A stretch of 64,000 nucleotides of DNA. Origin: Leucocoprinus leucothites (lineage: Eukaryota > Basidiomycota > Agaricomycetes > Agaricales > Agaricaceae). Positions 34,477 to 45,698 of the stretch are shown in pieces; within the stretch, counting starts at the first letter, position 1; the number at the start of each line of letters is the position of its first letter. A program made the translations under genes and the position numbers. The notes below the pieces were generated by a model that was not told the DNA's origin, did no database searches, and worked only from the letters and a program-made list of their open reading frames with translations. The stretch lies in the NCBI GenBank assembly GCA_013368445.1, contig JAACJO010000024.1:186001-250000 (forward strand), given 5' to 3'.

Positions 34477-36043
34477 GATACTGTACATGACATACTTCCA
34501 TTACTCCATAAAGCACCTGGCTGGTAATAAAAATACTCTTGCTGATGCATTGAGTAGAAGACCAGACCTAGTTCCAGAAGGAAAGGATAATGAAGATCTC
34601 ATTGTGATACCATCAGAAAAATTCATTAACTTCCTTTCCAAGGAAATTAAAGAAGAAATTAAAAATAAACAAATGAAGATTGCCCCATCTGAAAGATTTA
34701 CAGAAGATGATGGCATTTATAAATATCAGAGAAGACATGTGATACCTGAAGATGCTGAACTAAAAAGAAGACTTCTACAATATGTACATGATCACAAGAC
34801 ATCAGAACACCCAGAAATAGCTGAAACATTTTGTGAACTATCTAAATTAGTTTACTGGCCTGGAATGAACACATTTGTTCAGAACTACGTGAAAGGATGC
34901 CCTATTTGTCAACAGTACAAAATCAACCATCATCCAGTTAAACCACTGATGCAACCAATTAAAGGCCCTTCCTCCACAAGGCCCTTTTCCCAAATATCAA
35001 TGGATCGTATTACAGATCTACCACCTGATAATGGATATGATTGTATATTGTCCATAGTGGACCATGGACTTATGAAAGGGATAATCCTAACTCCAACAAA
35101 GAAGACAGTAAATGCTGATGGCATTGCTGAAATTCTTATTGACAAAGTATTTTCAAAATACAGAACACCCAACAAAATCATCTCAGATCAAGATCCACAA
35201 TTTGCTGCTAAATCAATGCAAAAACTTTACAAAAAACTTAATATTACACCAGCTCCGTCTACAGCATATCATCCACAGACAGATGGTACTATGGAAAGGT
35301 ACAACCAAGAAATCAAGTTTTACTTAGCAGTCTATACATCACAAAATCCAACTATATGGAAATGAGCACTTCCAATGATTGAATTCATACACAATATGAA
35401 ACCCCATTCTGGAAGAAAACACTCACCATATGAACTAATACTAGAATACAACCCACAAGTGTTTATCTCAGATAAAGAGACAGACACACCTTCTATTGAT
35501 GAGAAGTCCCTATTCTTAGAACAAGTTCAAGAAGCAGCTCTAGAGACACATGAATGAACACATCTCATGATGGCTCAATGAAAGAACCAACCTTGGATAC
35601 CATTCAAAGTAGGAGACTGAGTTTGGTTAGATAACTGAAATCTCTCTTTGCCCTATGCTTCTAAGAAGCTCAACCAAAGAAGAGAAGGTCCATTTACTAT
35701 TATTGAAAAGACCTCTCCAGTCAACTATGAACTCAAACTACCACCAAAGTGGAAAATTCACAACAAATTCCATGCTTCACTTCTCATGCCAGTAACTGAG
35801 TATGACATTTATAGAAAACACAGCCCTAAGCCACCACCTGTTCTTGTCTCAGGAGAAGAACAATATGAAGTCAAAGCAGTCCTAAATCATAGAACTTGCA
35901 GACTATGCTCAGGAACAAAAATAGAATACCTAATTCGCTGGAAAGAATTTGGGCCTACTAAAGATTCATGGAAACCAGAGAAAAATCTTGAAAATTCAAA
36001 AGAAATAATTCAAGAGTACAAAACCCAGCACAATCTCTCTTAA
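34477..36043 (+). pseudogene. D RNase H end, integrase and chromodomain
   Basis: The frame resumes with the RNase H C-terminus (YSIKHLAGNKNTLADALS) and stays open for 292 codons. It covers the HHCC zinc domain (HDHKTSEHPE, GCPICQQYK), the integrase core with Asp in MDRITDLP and ISDQDPQF, and Glu in TMERYNQE (about 35290). All three catalytic residues are present. After TGA at 35363 the C-terminal part continues with further TGA stops at 35555, 35579, 35618 and 35636. The chromodomain follows (35860-36030: QYEVKAVL, KIEYLIRWKEFG, SWKPEKNLEN). The stops in this segment are all TGA. Confidence 0.87.
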
Positions 36044-37440
36044 CATTCCCCAGCTTCAATGACTACTCCAGAAGTCAGTGAACAACCAGCAGTACCAGTC
36101 TTTGGAGCTATTATTTGCAAATTGCCCTCACCTCTTACCCCTCCCATTACTCCAACCAACACCATTGATGATGTGAACAAGGTTGAAGAAAGTCCTGGTC
36201 TTGCCCCATTGTAAGAACAAGGCACCACTTCCCCTGCCAGAAATAGTGCAGGTGGAAACACTAGCAGTGAAAACTCTTCACCCTATTCAGAGAATGCCAC
36301 CCTACAATGCACATTTCTTTGAGAACAAACAGCCATTGACTTTTTGTCTGCCTACAGCAGCAATCCTAGACTCACTTCATATGTCTACAACATCAGGAAT
36401 TGCCTTGATGCTGTCACTTCTGCAAGAAGTGAATACAAATGTCTCCAGAAAGAAATGGACTTCCATATTAGTAACCTGGCATGCCATATCCCTAGGGGTC
36501 CCTATACTCAGAATATCATCCAATGTGTCAAATGCACCAACCCAGATGGAGATTACTTTGCTATGCTCAAGTGTCAACAAGCTCCAGAGCAACATGCACA
36601 GAATTCTGAGTGTGCCCCAGCTAATGACAAAGGAGAAACTTCCACACCTAGCATCAAACCTCAGCAACGTCATGATGTGGCTACACACAATGCCATATTA
36701 CCGTGTACACCCCCTCCAATGCCTACTAATGAGCCTCCTCAAAATACCAATTGAGACACGACTTAGTCTGGACATACTAGTTGAACCTGCAACATATGTC
36801 ACAGAATGGGTCATATCAAGACACTTTGCCCAGGATATCATTGCACCTGGTGCAATACTTTTGCCCCCAGCCATTTCACCAAGTATTGTTCCTGAAATCC
36901 TTATAAAGGAATTGCTCAATGGGATCTACCCCCAGTCACTCTGGCAGCACATTCCATTACTGAGGGAGTTGATGCTGCCAAGGCTCTTGCTCTGCGGTCC
37001 ATCTCTGGATCTACCAGAGTACAGCCCCAACAGTCTGGTGTACCAACCAGCAATCACAGTGTCCCTATCACCAATGTTGACAGACTTCAATCCAAATGAC
37101 ATAATCCAACATCCATGGCCATTAACACCACCACTCTTGGCCCCACCTACAACCCTCCTTTTATGCTGTGACAAGGCCATAAACCTGCACCATGAGGACA
37201 ACAATATGGTCATCTCCAGACCTCAGTCCATTCCTCCCATCCAAACCATCAAGGACACAGTCTGAATGGATGTCCCCATCACAGTTGAACTCCTCACATC
37301 TATGAAGGAGACTGCCCCCTTACACCCCCATATGAAGATGGCAATTGCAAACCTTATTACAATGATGAAGCCAACTTCAACATAGATGGTGAAGGTAATT
37401 TACCTTAGTGACTTAGATAGTTACTAAGATGTGGACATCT
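36044..37440 (+). pseudogene. D ORF3, double zinc-knuckle protein
   Basis: Pro/Thr-rich start, then a central part that includes CVKCTNPDGDYFAMLKC, then two zinc knuckles at 36788-36889 (CNICHRMGHIKTLC and CTWCNTFAPSHFTKYC) with the same spacing as in A2. The tail is acidic and aromatic (YEDGNCKPYYNDEANF), ending with TAG just before the polypurine tract. Several frameshifts and TGA stops. Most like the A2 ORF3; no other family recognised. Confidence 0.62.
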
Positions 37441-37445
37441 TAACT

Positions 37446-37458
37446 AGGAAAGGGATAA
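37446..37458 (+). promoter_or_regulatory. Polypurine tract of element D
   Basis: AGGAAAGGGATAA lies immediately before the 3' LTR (TGTTATG at 37459). This is the position where plus-strand DNA synthesis is primed in LTR retrotransposons. Confidence 0.6.
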
Positions 37459-38112
37459 TGTTATGTATATTGATTATATCTAGCATTTGTTTCCTTTACA
37501 ATATGAAGTCAATATTAGCTTTATTTAAGTAATATTGCAATTATGTTTTCACTTTATTTGTTCTTGTACTTTCTTGTCTTGCTTTGACTCATTTACTTTG
37601 TCTTATTATGACTCATTATAACTTGTTTGGTTTTGTTTGCTATTTTGACGACATGTAATTGTTAAATATAGCTGTGCTATATTTGGACCTACCTTGTGAT
37701 CTAGTCAGATGATCAAAGAAGAACTTCTAAAGCTTCTTTGACAGATCATATCTTATATAGTTTAATTAGCATTAAGGAAGCTGTATGCTTCTCTTCTTTC
37801 ATTAGAAGCCCTTAGCCCTAGTTAATATTAGATACAGACTTGTATCATATATAAGCCATCAACATCTACCAAGTAGAAACAATGTTTCTACTTGGTTAAG
37901 TGAAGACTCAATACAAGCCTTTATCTACAAAGCCAAATTGAAACTTAAGTCCCTTAAGATCTCAACTACTAAAGTCTTTACTCTTATAATCACCATATTA
38001 TAACTCTGACTTTGTAAACAACTTTGTTGCTTACTGAGAGGGAGTCCCCTTTGATAAGATCAACTCAATACTTATTGTGCCAGCTTAGGACTGGGCCAGC
38101 ATCACTATAACA
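37459..38112 (+). repeat. 3' LTR-D
   Basis: 654 bp from TGTTATGTAT to CACTATAACA. It is longer than the 620 bp solo copy mainly through an extra segment near 37570-37625. It carries TCTTATATAG near 37752. Confidence 0.9.
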
Positions 38113-39059
38113 CATGATCTGCTGAAGAGATGATGAAACGAGTTTGTCCAAAATTGAATGCAAGTGCAACAGTGTCCATCTGTCACTGGCTAGTGACCCA
38201 AATATAAACCAGAGTAGTTAAAATTTTGAGTGGAAAATAAATTGGAATGAAGACTCAGCATGAATGCAATGATGCAAATCGTTGCTGAGGAGTGAGATCA
38301 AGTGGTAGAGTGCGCTTTCAGGCTGCAGGATTGGTCTTGAGCTCCTAAGTTCAGACAAGAATAAGATAGAAAGTAGGAGTAGATTTCACTCAGGAATATT
38401 CATAGATACATGATAGTATTTATACTATCCACCTGATAGTACCTACGAATGTCAGAGACAATAGAGACAAGTAGAGACAAGTGTTTATGGCGACGATTTT
38501 CCGATATTTTAGGGTCATAAGGATATATCTGAGAAATGTTAGTGGTGGAAAAGGGAGTGGAGAGATAATACATGTGGTCGCCTGGATCCACACTATTAGA
38601 TGAAGCGATGAGACAAGATAAGAGAGAGCAGAGTGGGGCACATATGCCAATTTTATGGAGATTTTTCGAGCAAGGTTCAAAGGGAAAGAAAATGATTGGA
38701 TAAAGGAAAATGAAAAAGAGCGGACTTCTGTTAGTTGAATGACAAGTCCTAACTCGGTGGCATTGAAGCCATCAAAACCAAGTAGAAAGAGTGGGTTAGA
38801 AGCTGTAAAGGGAAATGATAATGGGAAATGAGGGATGAAATTTGAAATTTAAGAAATGAGGGGAAAATGAGGGAGAGATTGTGGGTGCAAGCAGTAGTTA
38901 TTCTTAATCAGATGTGATGGGTCAGCTTGATGTGCATAGGTGGTGGCTGTTCTTGATGATTGCGAGGTTATTGAGATAGTGTAGTAGCAGTGATAAATTG
39001 GGAAACAGGAGTAGTAGAGGGATGGTGGCTGATGGCAGTGATCTGACATCAGTGGGCAT
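38113..39059. other. Gene-free region with a tRNA-like relic
   Basis: No gene is seen. 38287-38360 resembles a tRNA: GATCAAGTGGTAGAG fits a pol III A box, CTTTCAGG looks like an anticodon loop, and AAGTTCAGAC looks like a B box (GGTTCGANTC) that lost its CpG. It lacks a clean acceptor stem, so I treat it as a decayed tRNA or SINE head, not a working gene. Confidence 0.25.
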
Positions 39060-39607
39060 CTGATCTATACACTGTAATTGCAACCTCTCAAATTCAATCT
39101 CCAACTATTCTTTCAATTTCTGATTCCAGCGATTCTTCATTATCTACCATTTCTATAAATATTTTGCAGCCTATTTCTGCTCATCATTCTATCCTCTTTT
39201 TATTTGCACCCATATTTGTTTCTACCATTCCATTTATGTTTGTCATTCTCTGTCACATCACATCTGTTGTTGTCTATTACCTTTTGTTTATCTGTTTATT
39301 TGTTTATTGTTGCATTGTGAGTTTCGTGATATTTACATGTTATTTGTCTGATTTCACATTATCTTAAATATGTTGCTACTAGCTCATGTACTACCCATTC
39401 TGAATAGCAACTAAGATTCCACTCTTACTCTCTGTCCAATTATTCCTTCAGTGTTGAATTCCAATTCACACTGCTTGTCATCTTCCTCATAGACCAAATT
39501 GGTCGACACAATATCAGAAGGGCACAGCACATACACTGAAGCCAATGACTGACCTCTCTGTAACTTTTGTGCACTCAGTAAGCATGAGTAATTGGCAAAT
39601 CTTGACA
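39060..39607 (+). repeat. LTR-C copy 2
   Basis: About 548 bp homologous to copies 1 and 3. The left end is degraded; the right end is CAAATCTTGACA. It runs straight into a Tc1 end fragment, so no target duplication can be read. Confidence 0.7.
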
Positions 39608-39654
39608 AATATGTCCAAAATGCGAAAACATTAGGACAGTTTTTTGAGCCACTG
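39607..39654 (-). mobile_element. Tc1 terminal repeat fragment
   Basis: 48 bp matching the outer end of the Tc1 element at 52708-54296 with one difference (ATTAGG versus ATTGGG). It ends at CACTG followed by TA, the target dinucleotide of that family. Only this end remains. Confidence 0.8.
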
Positions 39655-41048
39655 TAACTAATGAAAATGCATGTAGGGTTGCCTTCATCCTAAATCAAAG
39701 GATCACAGCTATTATAGTGATACTGTGACACAAAAACCAAAAATAAACAAGAAATACTAGTATTTTCATGATTTTGCACTTAGTATTATAAAAGAATAAT
39801 GCTATATCTAAGAGCCCTATAGTGAGTTAGCAGTGTAGCTACAAAGCTACTTACTAAGAAGTAATACAGTCAACCAATACAGCAGGTGAGACTGGTAATC
39901 TAGTACAACTGTCCACTGTTGTAAACTGTTCTGGGGATTCAAACTCTCAACTTCAGGACACTACCATCACCAAATTACCACTTTGGGACTTGAGGGAAAC
40001 CTCTGCACTGAGAATGATCTGAATGATCTAAAAATAAGGTCCAGGGTCTAGAACCAGATCAGAAGGATCAATGGACCAGTTAACAGATAATGATCTGTGC
40101 TTTCCACATGTACAAGACAAGAACTTAGCTACCCTGCTGCTTAGCTATATCATTTCTGCACTGCTCAGTCATCCAACTGTACTGGCCAAGTAAACCCATG
40201 GTTGGATTGACATGGCAGAGGTCCTCTGATAAAGAAAATATCATAGCTGAAATGCTTGTCCATGATTAATAAAGGATTAATGAAAGAAACTTGCATGGTA
40301 GCTACTCCACTACCCATGTGACAACCTAGCAATTGAACAGACCAACCAGTTGGCATCACATTGTAAAAGTATACCCAGCCAGATCTAGGACAATTCAGTC
40401 ACTTTCTATTAGTCAATTTTGAGTTATATCTATTTCTTTCTACAATATTTCCTCTATTTTTGTATCTCTCAATTAATATATATGTAAAGGGTCCAACAGC
40501 ATGCAGATAGGCAAGGAATCCTATGCCTCTGTAGTGCTATAGGGTGTGCAGACCACAAACTAAGTATTTTTGAGTGACTAAGTGATCAACCTTCTAAGAG
40601 AACTCTAGCAGAAAAGACTTCTACTAGTTATTCTAAGAAATATTCTAAGACATTTCAAGTTTGATCTAGCATCACAGTGAAGTAGCTACCAAGCTAAGAA
40701 GGCTTGTAGTTAAAGTATATTGACTGCACCAGTGCCAGTGTGCGACTGAGTGGGTGATTTTGTGCTTCATCTATATAGCCTTGAAGGTAGATTAACTCAG
40801 ATGTCCAAAAGAAATGCACCATTGGTGCAGCACTAATATATTGATTTCATTTCTATATGACACTATACAGTGAAGTTTCACCTTCATGATGATTCCTCAC
40901 ATCCTACAGCACAGAACTATGTACTTTGTTTCACCTCAAGTGTTACATGAATGAGATAAGTGAGATTAAAGTATGCAATCATATGATGGTGTGATACTTT
41001 TGGATGCCACTGTATTTAGCATTATATCCATATATCAACAAGTCTCTA
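39655..41048. other. No feature recognised
   Basis: AT-rich, CpG-poor sequence without open frames of note or similarity to other parts of the window. It is probably old mobile-element debris. Confidence 0.35.
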
Positions 41049-41205
41049 CAATGCCAGCCTGGTCCTAAGCTAGCACAATAAGTATCAACTTGATCTTTCA
41101 AAGGGAACTCCTTCTCAGTAAGCAACAAAGTTGCATACAAAGTCAGAGTTATAATATAGTGATTATAAGAGTTAAAGACTTGGTAATTGAGAGCTTAAAG
41201 ACTTA
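41049..41205 (-). repeat. LTR-D 3'-end fragment, inverted
   Basis: The reverse complement matches the last part of LTR-D (for example ATCAAGTTGATACTTATTG and CTAGCTTAGGACCAGGCTG). It is directly followed by a plus-strand LTR-D copy, forming a head-to-head arrangement. Confidence 0.75.
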
Positions 41206-42250
41206 AGTTCAATTTTACTATCTTGTTTTGTCTCATTTGTTTATTATGACTTGTTTTGACTTATTTTATTTATATTTTGATGACACATGATTATTAAATA
41301 TAGCTGCACTATATTTAGACTTGTCTTATGATCAAAGAAGAACTTCTAAAGCTTTTTTGCCAGATTGCATCTTATATAGTTTAATTAGAAAAAGCAATAT
41401 GCTTTGCTTCTTTCATTAGGAGCCCTTGACCCTAATTAATATTCAATACAGACTTGTATCATATTTAAGCTGTCAACATCTACCAAGGAGAAACATTGTT
41501 TCTACTTGGTCAGGTAGAGACTCAATATGAGCCTTTATCTAAACAAAGTCTAATTGAACTTAAGTCTTTAAGCTCTCAATTACTAAAGTCATTATATCAC
41601 CATATTATGCTCTGGCTTTGTAAATGACTATGTTGCTTACTGAGAAGGAGTCTCCTTTGATAAGATCAAGTTAATACTTATCACACCAGCTTGTCATGAT
41701 CTGTGATTGCAACCTCTCCAATTTGATCTCTGACTATTCCTTCAACTTCTGATTCCTGTGATTTTATTATCTACTATTTCTATAAATATTTTGCAGCCTG
41801 TTTTCACTCATCATTCTATCATCTTTTCATTTGTACTCATATTTGTTTCTGCCATTCCATTTCTGTTTGTTGTTCTCCATCATGTTATATCTGTTGTTGC
41901 ATATTTATCTTTCATTTATCTGTTTATTCATTTATTGTTGCATTGTGAGTTTCACAATATTTACATGTTATTTATCCAATTTTGCATTATCTTAAATATG
42001 TTGCTACTAGCTCATGTATTACCAATTCTGAATATTGACTAAGATTCTACTCTGACTCTCTGTCTGTTATTCCTTCAGTGTTGAATTCCAATTTACACTG
42101 CCTGTCATCTTCCTTGTGGACCAAATCAGTCAATGTGATATCAGAAGAGGACAGCACATACACTGAAGCCAATGACCAATCTCTCTGTAACTTTTGCATG
42201 CTTAGTAAGTGCCAGTAATCACAAATCTTGACACAGCTTAGGATTAGGCC
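41206..42250 (+). repeat. LTR-D copy interrupted by LTR-C
   Basis: It matches LTR-D from TTTGTCTCATTTG on (the start is missing) to CACACCAGCT at 41691. After LTR-C it resumes with CAGCTTAGG at 42234 and ends near 42250, just short of the normal LTR end. Confidence 0.8.
41692..42233 (+). repeat. LTR-C copy 3, nested in LTR-D
   Basis: 542 bp, TGTCATGATC...CTTGACA. It is flanked by the 5 bp duplication CAGCT (41687-41691 and 42234-42238). This copy defines the ends of family C and shows it is an LTR-type insertion. Confidence 0.85.
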
Positions 42251-43385
42251 AGCATCATTCAGAAATAAACTTGTGAAGTTCAGTTCTTTCCTGAGGTGTC
42301 AGGTGATAAACTAGCATGCATTTGGGTTCAAAATCAGGTGAGGTCTTGATTTTGTGATCCCAAGGGTGTCTGGGTGGTAATTTCTCAGATTCATCTTTGT
42401 TGAAGACTTTGAGAAACTGATGAAATTTCTTTGGTATGGCTTTCACAGGATCTGATTCCTGTTTAGGTTTAGTAGCCAAGTTGTGAAGTTGTTGTGATGG
42501 GTTGGACTTCACATTGATTTCATAATACAACTGATTGATGGAATCAGTTTCTGCTTTGGTTAGTTTGATTGTGTTTGAGTTTTCATCTCACCAATGTAAT
42601 GACAGTTTCTGCCAATCTACATCAGGATTGAATCTCATTAATGATGTGATTCCTAAGAATAGTTGGTTTGATCCAAGTTTGACTATTTTTGGAGAGATCA
42701 TCATAATCTTATTGTTCACTTCTATTTTTAATTTTGTATAGTGAGTACAACTTCCTGATAGATTTTGTGTTCCATTGGCATTACATATTTTGATTGCCTT
42801 TTTCATTTTTAATTTTGGCAGGTTGTAAGTATCAGCTAATTGTGGGTCAATGAATTCTCTACTAGCTCCTGAATTGAGTAGTACTTGTAGGTTGTGTTTT
42901 GCTCTAGTTGTATGGAGCAATATTGGTACATGTACTGTTAATCCTTTATTTGATTGAAGATTGATGATGTCTATCTGATCTTCATGAGTACTCAAAAATT
43001 TTCATTTGAGTCTTCTTGGAATGGATCATCTTCATCACTATCTTGGTCTATTGCATAGACCATGGCATTGGGATCTTTTCTTTTAGGTTTGAAAGGTCTA
43101 TAATTCTCTTGCTTTGGTTTGGGCTTGGACTTCTGCATCTGCTTCAGTCCCATGTTTGTCTTTCCTGTTGACTTAAACCAAATCTTCCCTGCTAGACAAG
43201 ATTTAGTAAAATGTCCTTTCTTGTGGCAGAAGAAGTATTCTCCTCTCTTGAGTGTGATTCTCTGCTTGTCAGGGGGAATATTATTGATAATGTGGGGGTA
43301 AAGTGACCCATAGACATCTCTGTCTGTATTGCTTGGTCCTTTATTGTATGTTTTGTTGATTCCTTCTCCTTCACTCTTCTCTTCC
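42251..43385 (-). pseudogene. Element D fragment: gag end and protease
   Basis: Minus-strand copy of D from the gag tail (EEKSEGEGINKTYN) through the zinc knuckle to the RT entry (HLTPQERTELHKFIS). The first knuckle Cys is Tyr (YFFCHKKGHFTKSC). The protease motif reads LLNSGAS for LLDSGAS, so the catalytic Asp is gone. Otherwise its frames are more open than in the large D copy, which makes it useful for reconstructing the ancestral protein. Both ends are truncated. Confidence 0.85.
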
Positions 43386-45698
43386 ATCAGCAATCTTTGG
43401 TCTGCTACCCTGATGTTAGGTAGTGCTAGGTAATTCAGTAGTGCACTCATGTACCCCCCCCCTCCCCCTCCTTTACATAGCATCCTGCCAAGATTATGTA
43501 GCACTAGTATAGTACTATCTAATTAAGTCACAATGCTAGTGAGTGTTACCTAGTCTTAGCCACAGTGCTAGTGAGTGCTAACTAGCTGACCTAAATTGCT
43601 AGTGATGTATGACCAAATACTGGTCTAAGCTGGTGGTAACTATCTTGCAAGGTCTGGTATGTGACAGATATTGCAGTATATCTATTTTTATTATTAACTA
43701 TGACACTTGTTGACATGGCACTAGACTTGCTTTTATATGACCATATCATCTGCCTTTGAAACCAGCTCCTTTACTTTAGACAAGATGATTGGGTCAGGCT
43801 TTGTACACTGCTCATTGAAAGGCTGAAAGCAGTGTCTTTTCAGAAACTATGCAAGGTACCATATGAAATTTCACTTGAGTAATCATACTGACATTCAGAA
43901 CAATCAGACAGATGCAGCAGAAATACTTCAACAATGAGAACTGGGATTTTTGTTTATTCATCTTCTCTCCAAGGAGACAGGGGTCCACCCTATTGTTGAA
44001 TTATGCAGGAAGTCTAATGTGGATGTTCCTTTTTTGATCCAGAGAATACTCAAAATTACACCCTCTTAAGAGTTCTGGTCAATCAATAACTTCTGTTGAC
44101 CATCCTGATTTTTAGAGCTGTTGCATAGAACACCCAGAATATGGTTGCTTCATCTTGAAGGACAGATCAATGACAAACCTTGACTATGGCCATCAAATCA
44201 TAACATAGTAGATCAACAAGTGTGATGTTGGTAAACTCCCTTTTACTCTCAGTCACTTATAGCTGAAGCCTACAATAGGTATTTATTGGTGTGGATATGT
44301 CATTGATATAAAAGACCTGTCCATATCTGTTGGCTATGCTCAGTACCACAGTATTAGTCAGCTCCAGATTAGTCCCCATTGCTTTGAGCTTATGATATGG
44401 TGACATTACCAGATTTGTTAAGTACTTTGACAGTGACCCATGGATATAAGCCTGATGCTAGCATTGCTCAGAAAATAGTCCAGTGAGTTGCACCACTCAT
44501 CACCTAATCACCTCATCTTGCACAAATGGGCCCTAGACTTCATTGAGACCCTTGCATATAGGCAATCCTACCAACAAGTACATTGTTAAACCCACAAGGC
44601 AGTCAGAAGAACTTGTGATTGTTGCTAGGCTAAACACAATATCTCCAATTGGCAGCTTTGCTATTTTCAATGCCCAGGCCAGGATCTTGGATGTTGTGGT
44701 GATTGAGTTATTGTTACCTGATATAGCTGCATGGTGATGGTTGTGGATCCTTGAATAATAATGAGTATGTGACCATTTGAAGCAATATTGTGTATTGATG
44801 TGAATACTAACAATCCTTTACAGTGGTAGGAATTCAGGCACAACACCTCTATCACCTTCAAGCACACTAAAAAGTGGGTATGGAGTGTCATGAATGCAGC
44901 TATTGAGTACTTGTACCTCCTCCTCAAAGGAAACCCACATGAACATTCCAACTGCACTAGATGCCCATTACAGAGCTTGCTAGCTGACTCTTACAGAAAC
45001 ATTAGTTGCAGAAGTCATGGTAGGAGCTACATGAGGTAGGATGCCAAAATCAGTAAGTACAACTAGTGCTCTCTGGCTCCCTGACTTCCTCATTGCATCT
45101 TTCTCATCAAATATGACCACCAGTATCTGCAGAAATGACTTCAGGAGGCAATACTATGTTGTTTTATACTTGGATAGCCTGAAAGATACTGGAAAGTCCA
45201 AAATTTGCCAGAAAATCAAGTCATCTCTTCTCAGGTTATGGCCACAGTTTATTGAGGGTTATAAAGCATGTAACATTGAAGGACCAGTATGTGGGGTCAT
45301 AACATGAGCACTTACTTGAATGCTCAAGTGCTTTGGTTGTCTGACAGGCTGTAAAACACCAGAAACCTTGAACATCTCTCTCTAAGCCAATGTAACCCAG
45401 ATGACAGGCACTCAACCATTCACCTGTTCAATCAACACAACCATGCCATTGCCACCTTCCATGCTCTAATTCTGTGCAGTCAAGAAGTCCAGGTGTTGTT
45501 TACAGTCCCAAGTAATCATTTGAGAGATAGAAAGGACTTTAAAGTAGAGCACAAGAAGAGTATGACTGTTAGAGTGTTCTCAAAGTCAAAGGTAAGGCTC
45601 CGATTGATCAATCTGCACCAACATGGGCTAATACATCCTCCAGCAACTGTCAATGGTGGGATGTAAACTACCTATATTGTACATCATATAGTATTAGC
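43386..45698. other. No gene recognised
   Basis: Long CpG-poor stretch between the D fragment and LTR-B. It starts with a C-rich run (43456-43474). An 88-codon open frame at 45041-45307 has no family motif. The region could hold the decayed interior of element B, since it lies on the same side of LTR-B as the coding relic at 7262-8462, but I found no matching protein. Confidence 0.3.

Larger units (their letters stand above)
20420..38112 (+). mobile_element. Ty3/gypsy chromovirus D carrying element A2
   Basis: Element D runs from a truncated 5' LTR (20420-20773) through gag, protease, RT, RNase H, integrase, chromodomain and ORF3 to a complete 3' LTR (37459-38112). Its gag is interrupted by element A2 (21394-30843) and its pol by a solo LTR-D (33857-34476). 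The bases flanking the two outer LTRs (GAGAT and CATGA) do not match, so either the flanks have changed or a rearrangement joined two D copies. Confidence 0.85.

Noticed and set aside
28668..36043. Stops in element ORFs are overwhelmingly TGA, suggesting TGA recoding (Trp, Arg or selenocysteine).
   Set aside because: NLR1, NLR3 and the 59.5 kb gene have no in-frame TGA, and the two NLR genes end with TGA. The TGA codons align with CGA Arg codons and with CAA in sister copies, which is the signature of CpG mutation.
43456..43474. C-rich run as a telomere-like repeat.
   Set aside because: No repeated telomere unit is present; it is a short homopolymer-like tract inside CpG-poor debris.
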